Source: Candidatus Pacearchaeota archaeon
GTDB taxonomy: Archaea > Nanobdellota > Nanobdellia > Pacearchaeales > GW2011-AR1
Assembly (NCBI GenBank): GCA_023140635.1
Contig: JAGLLG010000037.1
Location: 1 to 9,395 of the forward strand
Length of the DNA: 9,395 nucleotides
Direction: 5' to 3'
Below, piece by piece: positions 5,610 through 9,395 of the stretch (positions are counted from its first letter, which is position 1; every line of letters starts with the position of its first letter). The notes below the pieces were generated by a model, which searched no databases, had not been told where the DNA came from, and saw nothing but the letters and a program-made list of their open reading frames with translations. The translations under genes were made by a program, and so were the position numbers.

Positions 5610-8600
5610 TTACTCGTATTTATTCTTCAAATGAAATTTAGTTAATATATGTAATCCTTGCAACTCTTCAATCAACAACTTAAAAGCATACGAAACCTCA
5701 ACAGGTTCAATCTGATTCGAATGACACAAGCTACAAACTTTTTTATTATGAATTCTATCATCAATAACAAGACTTCCACACTTTGAACAAATATGAATAA
5801 GAACCTTATCAGAATCATAACGCTCCTTCAACAAAAGAGATGCTCCATGTCCAACAAGAGCTTCCTGTTCCATTTCACCAAGTCTTAAAGCTCCTCCACG
5901 AGATCTACCCTCGATTGGCTGTCTCGTCAATAAAGCAATCTTACCCGAAGCTCGAGCATGTAATCTATCTGCAACCATATATTTTAACTTCAAATAAAAC
6001 ATATTACCAATAAAAATCTTAACAGGCATTCTCTGTCCATTAATCCCATTATACATAATTTCCTTACCACTCTCTCTAAACCCTAACTTCTTCAAATTAT
6101 TTTCTAAACTATCGATAGTCTCACCAGTAAACGCCGAAGCGTCGACAATTTTCCCAGAAAGAGCTGCGACCTTCCCACCAAGAATATCCATCAAAAAACT
6201 TACAGTCATACGAGAAGGAATACCGTGAGGGTTGAACATAATATCTGGTCGGATACCATTAACAGTAAAAGGAATATCTGCCTCGGGAGCAACCATACCG
6301 ACGATACCTTTCTGACTATGAGGATTTGAAAACTTATCTCCAATCTCAGGAATCCTTAATTCTCGAGTTCTAACTTGAACAATCTTATTACCTTCTTTAT
6401 CCTGAATAATAAAAACAGCGTCTACAACTCCTGTTTCTTCTTGACGAATCGCAGAGGAAACTTCCTTTTTTGTTTGAATTGAAATCTCACGAGCCTCACT
6501 CAAGAATTTAGGTGGACTAATTTTCCCAATAACAACTTCTCCAGAAACCATCTCAGCCTCAGGATAAACAACACCATCATCTTCTAAAAACCTATAACTT
6601 TCCTCAGTCCTATAACCTGAAACATCCTTATCTGGAATAACAATTTCATCTTTAAGACCTCCTGCATAATTCAACTCTACAGAAACATATGGCCTAAATC
6701 TTGAACTTCGAGCAAAACCTCTATCAACCGAACCCTGATTCAAAACCGTAGCATCCTCAATATTATAACCTTCATAAGGCAAAATTCCAAGAATTACGTT
6801 CTGTCCTACAGGATGAACATCAAGAGTATCATAAATAAATGTTCTAACTAAAGGTTTTTGAGGATAATGTAAAAGTGAAACATCAGTATCAATTCTCACT
6901 GGGAAATTCCCCGCATAGATACCAAGACCTTGACGGTAAGCTCTCGAACCACCCTTAACCATACGCGCAGGAGGACTATGATTACCAAATGGAATTAATG
7001 CAACACTAACACCTAAAAGATCAACAGGATCAATTTCAAGATGAGTATGCTCCTCAGTCAGATCACTTTCATTAAGTGCAACATAACAATCATCCTCTTC
7101 AGCAGCATCGAGATATTCTAAAATTCTTTCCTTAAACAAACCTTCCCAAGTTAAATTTCCACTCCGGACTAATTCTAAATGTTCGGCCTTCAACTTCGCA
7201 ACACCATTCTCCACTATAATCAATGGACGGATAACTCTCCCAATCTCAGAACTTATAAAAACAGTATTCAAAAATTTATCAAACCTTACCGACGTCTCAA
7301 TAGGTAACTTACCTTCTCGACGAGCATTCTTAACATTACTAACAAACGCTTTCACCTCCTGAGTAACTCCAATAAATCTCCCATTATAGAAAATATCAAT
7401 ATCACCCTCATCATCTCCATTCGCAAATCCTTTCAAAATGTCTAAAATTTCCTTAGGATTCATAAAAGTTCTAGTAGAAATCCTCGCAAGTAAAGCTAAG
7501 TTCTTCCTCAAACCAATCTCAGTTCCTTCAGGAGTTTCAATAGGACAGAATCTACCATAATGTGTTGGATGAACTGTTCGTGCAGCCAAATTCTCTTGCT
7601 CACTCGGAAGAGTCGAGGTAACTCTTTTCAACTGAGCCATAATCGCAAATGAATTATTCTTATCCATATTTTGAGTTACACCATTTCTCTCACCGATCCA
7701 CGAGCCTGTCGCAATAGCGCTTTCTATTCGATGTGTAAACAAAGTAGACTTAGCAATTGTCTTAATAGAGAAAAACTTACGTCTCTTCACAGTCTTTTGT
7801 AATGTATGTTGAACTTCTCGAAGAAGAATATTCATATTTACTCTAAATAAATCCGACAACAAATCACCAGAAAGTCTAACCCTCTTATTAGCATAATGAT
7901 CTTTATCCGTCATTGAATCTTTCGGATTCTCTTTTGTTGCATAAAATTGTTTAATAAACTTACAAAGAGTTTTAGCTTTCTCAAGTCGAGTTTCCTTGCT
8001 AAGTCCAATATGTGGCAAGAAATAAGAATCTATTCTTTGTTTAACTCTATCAAGTATTTCTTTGTTAGTCCCTTGCAATGAACTCTTCTCGGCAATCCAC
8101 ATCAAAGCATCATTAACATTCGCAACATTCGCAAACTCATAAAAATTAACAATCAAACCATCTGTCTGTTTACCGACGAGCTTAGCAATATCAGCATCAC
8201 TAGTAAGACCAAGCGCCTTCAACAAAACCATCGCAGGAATATCCCTAAATCTCGAAAAAGAAATTTCCAAAATCCCTTCAGGACTCTCAACTAATGAAAT
8301 TGGAATCTTATAAGCATCCTTCTGAGAAAACAAACGTAACATCAATCTTTTCTTGGTCTTCTGCCACTCAATAAAAGTCTGATTCGACGCCAAATCCTCA
8401 GCCATAACCATAATCCTCTCATTACCGTTAATCAAAAAATAACCACCCGTATCTTTCGGATCAATATAATTCTTAACCAGATCTTCCTCACTCATTCCAT
8501 TAAGATTACAGGATCCACTTTTAATCATAACAGGAATCCGTCCAAGTTCTACCTCTTCAGTCTCAATCTGCCCCGCATAATTAATTGTCATCCCCATCCA

Positions 8601-8873
8601 AACAGGAGCTGAATAAGTAAATTTTCTCAACCTAGCCTCAGAAGGAGTCACTAGCTTTGAAGAACCATCAGACTCAACTAGGTTAGGTTTACCCACAGTA
8701 ATTTTTCCTAATTTGATCTCAAAATCCTCATTAGGCAATGAATCGGAAAGCTCAGTCACAATCTCTTGCATCCGAATTTCAATAAAATCATTAAAAGACT
8801 GGATATTTGACTCAACTAGCGAATGATTTTTTAAAAATTCTTTAACTAAAATATGATTATCCGCCATGACCAT
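5610..8873 (-). CDS. rpoB: DNA-directed RNA polymerase second-largest subunit, unsplit B
   Basis: This is the Rpb2/beta homologue, which forms the other half of the active cleft. From the ATG at 8873 it is 1087 residues, near the usual 1100-1130 of unsplit archaeal B; methanogen-type splitting into B'' and B' is absent. Visible blocks (numbered from 8873): KRVRLSGDLLSDLFR (330-344), HPTHYGRFCPIETPEG (435-450), LLHYPQKPL (667-675), GYNIEDA (702-708), GDKFSNPHSQKG (845-856), IPSRMTV (885-891), TRQPIEGRSRGGALRLGEME (983-1002) and a C-terminal zinc site, C1029/C1032/C1047/C1050. The frame stays open to an ATG at 8924, but that start would overlap rpoH by 50 bases and add 17 residues without family likeness. 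ATG 8873 follows the rpoH stop by one base, with GGGTGG upstream; ATG 8867 (start MADNHILVKEF) is equally possible. Two active-centre motifs are unusual (see findings). Confidence 0.96.
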   Translation of the reverse strand: MVMADNHILVKEFLKNHSLVESNIQSFNDFIEIRMQEIVTELSDSLPNEDFEIKLGKITVGKPNLVESDGSSKLVTPSEARLRKFTYSAPVWMGMTINYAGQIETEEVELGRIPVMIKSGSCNLNGMSEEDLVKNYIDPKDTGGYFLINGNERIMVMAEDLASNQTFIEWQKTKKRLMLRLFSQKDAYKIPISLVESPEGILEISFSRFRDIPAMVLLKALGLTSDADIAKLVGKQTDGLIVNFYEFANVANVNDALMWIAEKSSLQGTNKEILDRVKQRIDSYFLPHIGLSKETRLEKAKTLCKFIKQFYATKENPKDSMTDKDHYANKRVRLSGDLLSDLFRVNMNILLREVQHTLQKTVKRRKFFSIKTIAKSTLFTHRIESAIATGSWIGERNGVTQNMDKNNSFAIMAQLKRVTSTLPSEQENLAARTVHPTHYGRFCPIETPEGTEIGLRKNLALLARISTRTFMNPKEILDILKGFANGDDEGDIDIFYNGRFIGVTQEVKAFVSNVKNARREGKLPIETSVRFDKFLNTVFISSEIGRVIRPLIIVENGVAKLKAEHLELVRSGNLTWEGLFKERILEYLDAAEEDDCYVALNESDLTEEHTHLEIDPVDLLGVSVALIPFGNHSPPARMVKGGSRAYRQGLGIYAGNFPVRIDTDVSLLHYPQKPLVRTFIYDTLDVHPVGQNVILGILPYEGYNIEDATVLNQGSVDRGFARSSRFRPYVSVELNYAGGLKDEIVIPDKDVSGYRTEESYRFLEDDGVVYPEAEMVSGEVVIGKISPPKFLSEAREISIQTKKEVSSAIRQEETGVVDAVFIIQDKEGNKIVQVRTRELRIPEIGDKFSNPHSQKGIVGMVAPEADIPFTVNGIRPDIMFNPHGIPSRMTVSFLMDILGGKVAALSGKIVDASAFTGETIDSLENNLKKLGFRESGKEIMYNGINGQRMPVKIFIGNMFYLKLKYMVADRLHARASGKIALLTRQPIEGRSRGGALRLGEMEQEALVGHGASLLLKERYDSDKVLIHICSKCGSLVIDDRIHNKKVCSLCHSNQIEPVEVSYAFKLLIEELQGLHILTKFHLKNKYE

Positions 8874-8874
8874 C

Positions 8875-9078
8875 TTAAATAACCACCCGGAAATATACTT
8901 CAGCAATATCACCCTTTCGCTCAATCTTCACGACATCACCAGTATTGCACCCTTCAGGAAGCGCCGGATCCTTTTTAGAAATCTTAGGTAACTGTACCAA
9001 AGCAATATTATACTGCGCCAGAACTCTATCAGCTTCGTCGGAATTCATTTTTGTGTGCTTTGGTTGGAGGTCGTGCAT
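8875..9078 (-). CDS. rpoH: DNA-directed RNA polymerase subunit H (Rpb5 C-terminal homologue)
   Basis: RpoH is the small assembly/jaw subunit equivalent to the C-terminal domain of eukaryotic Rpb5. The 67-residue product starts with HDLQPKHTKMNSDEADRVL, which parallels the family's H-x-L-V-P-x-H ... EEEAxxLL pattern, followed by LPKISKKDPAL (30-40), GDVVKIERK (47-55) and the final YFRVV strand. The family is usually about 70-85 residues, so this is a compact but complete copy. I keep the ATG at 9078 because the HDLQPKH segment is family-like; the internal ATG at 9048 would remove it. Its TAA is one base before the rpoB ATG, the standard first position in the archaeal polymerase operon. Confidence 0.93.
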   Translation of the reverse strand: MHDLQPKHTKMNSDEADRVLAQYNIALVQLPKISKKDPALPEGCNTGDVVKIERKGDIAEVYFRVVI

Positions 9079-9091
9079 TTCTACGTTTAGA

Positions 9092-9136
9092 GTATAAATT
9101 TTTAGATAAGAAAAATATCAAAAATAGCTTTAAAAA
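9092..9136 (-). promoter_or_regulatory. Promoter region of the rpoH operon (two candidate TATA boxes)
   Basis: Read on the minus strand, two TATA-like stretches precede rpoH. TTTTTAAAGC (9136-9127) would give initiation near 9105 and a leader of about 25-30 bases to the ATG at 9078. TTTATACT (9099-9092) has the better core but lies only 21 bases before that ATG; initiation from it would fall just inside the reading frame and favour the internal ATG at 9048. The rpoH N-terminus favours the first. The assignment is tentative because the stretch is AT-rich throughout. Confidence 0.35.
9111..9136 (-). terminator. T-rich tract downstream of the right-edge gene
   Basis: On the minus strand three runs of five T (near 9136-9132, 9124-9120 and 9115-9111) occur within about 26 bases, roughly 50-70 bases beyond the TAA of the gene at the right edge. 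Clustered T runs are the usual archaeal intrinsic termination signal and would separate that gene from the rpoH operon. The tract overlaps the candidate rpoH promoter, so some of the T-richness may serve that instead. Confidence 0.35.
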
Positions 9137-9183
9137 TCTTTTGCTTTTGCTATTTCAGAGTGGTTCGTGGGAAAATTAAGGAA

Positions 9184-9395
9184 TTATAACTCGTTTTTTA
9201 TCTGAGAATAAATTTCATTTTTACAATCCTTATGTTGAAGATATTCTCCGACATCAGAACCAATTAAAATTTCCGAAGAAATCTTGTTTAAACTAGGAAA
9301 CACAGATTCAAGATTTGGGAAGTTACAAAAATGAGGTAAATTATCGATGCTTCTACGAATTTTCCCTTGATTTTTTTCAATCTTCAGATTACTTA
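9184..9395 (-). CDS. C-terminal 69 residues of an unrecognised protein (5' end beyond window)
   Basis: From the right edge one minus-strand frame stays open for 69 codons and ends at TAA (9186-9184); the other two minus-strand frames hit stops within the first few codons. The sequence includes KIEKNQGKIRRSIDNLPHFC, then NLESVFPSLNKISSEILIGS, and ends DCKNEIYSQIKNEL. It looks like ordinary soluble coding sequence (alternating hydrophobic and charged residues, acceptable codon use), without a membrane segment or cysteine cluster. I cannot assign a family. No start codon is visible, so the gene continues to the right. It is on the same strand as the polymerase operon but is separated from rpoH by 105 bases containing T-runs and a likely promoter, so it is probably a separate transcription unit. 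Confidence 0.55.
   Translation of the reverse strand, partial: SNLKIEKNQGKIRRSIDNLPHFCNFPNLESVFPSLNKISSEILIGSDVGEYLQHKDCKNEIYSQIKNEL

Noticed and set aside
8874..8924. RpoB start at the more upstream ATG 8924
   Set aside because: It would overlap rpoH by 50 bases and add 17 residues with no resemblance to archaeal RpoB N-termini; ATG 8873 or 8867 gives a family-like N-terminus and fits the TAA-N-ATG pattern.
1..9395. CRISPR arrays, insertion sequences, attachment sites
   Set aside because: No regularly spaced repeats, transposase or integrase fragments or flanking duplications were seen; the window is almost entirely coding.

Overview
The window is an archaeal RNA polymerase / ribosomal-protein cluster, and every gene in it lies on the minus strand. 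In transcription order (right to left) it holds: the C-terminal end of an unrecognised gene at the right edge; rpoH; an unsplit rpoB; a single-chain rpoA carrying both A' and A'' regions; an L30e-family gene; archaeal nusA; a 252-base structured intergenic gap; rps12 (uS12); an unrecognised 114-residue gene; and rps7 (uS7), which runs off the left edge. RpoH, an RpoA zinc-binding clamp of archaeal type, L30e, two-KH NusA and the archaeal forms of uS12 and uS7 establish Archaea. The DNA is AT-rich, the genes are packed tightly and the proteins are divergent, which suggests a small-genome lineage (DPANN-like, for example Pacearchaeota/Woesearchaeota). That placement is an inference that needs a phylogeny.

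The gene order rpoH-rpoB-rpoA-rpl30e-nusA-rps12-rps7 is the classic archaeal arrangement. Spacing is minimal: four junctions are a TAA stop, one base, then ATG; one is an ATGA overlap; one is a 20-base overlap. Translation is therefore probably coupled along the mRNA. The exception is the gap between nusA and rps12 (1227-1478). It holds inverted repeats and a good TATA box placed for a leaderless rps12 transcript, so there are probably two transcription units: the polymerase block (8875-1479 region) and the ribosomal block (1226 to beyond the left edge).

The most interesting feature is the polymerase itself. The largest subunit is one chain of 1148 residues. The segment that normally separates the bridge helix from the trigger loop, which is where other archaea split A' from A'', is cut to about a dozen residues. 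Several positions that are almost invariant in multisubunit RNA polymerases are changed: the Asn that starts the NADFDGD motif is Gly, a proline sits in the middle of the bridge helix, and trigger-loop neighbours are altered. RpoB also has changed active-centre motifs. The metal-binding aspartates, both zinc sites and the trigger-loop histidine are retained, so this looks like a working but remodelled enzyme. Other items worth attention are the unknown gene between rps12 and rps7 and a possible structured RNA downstream of nusA.
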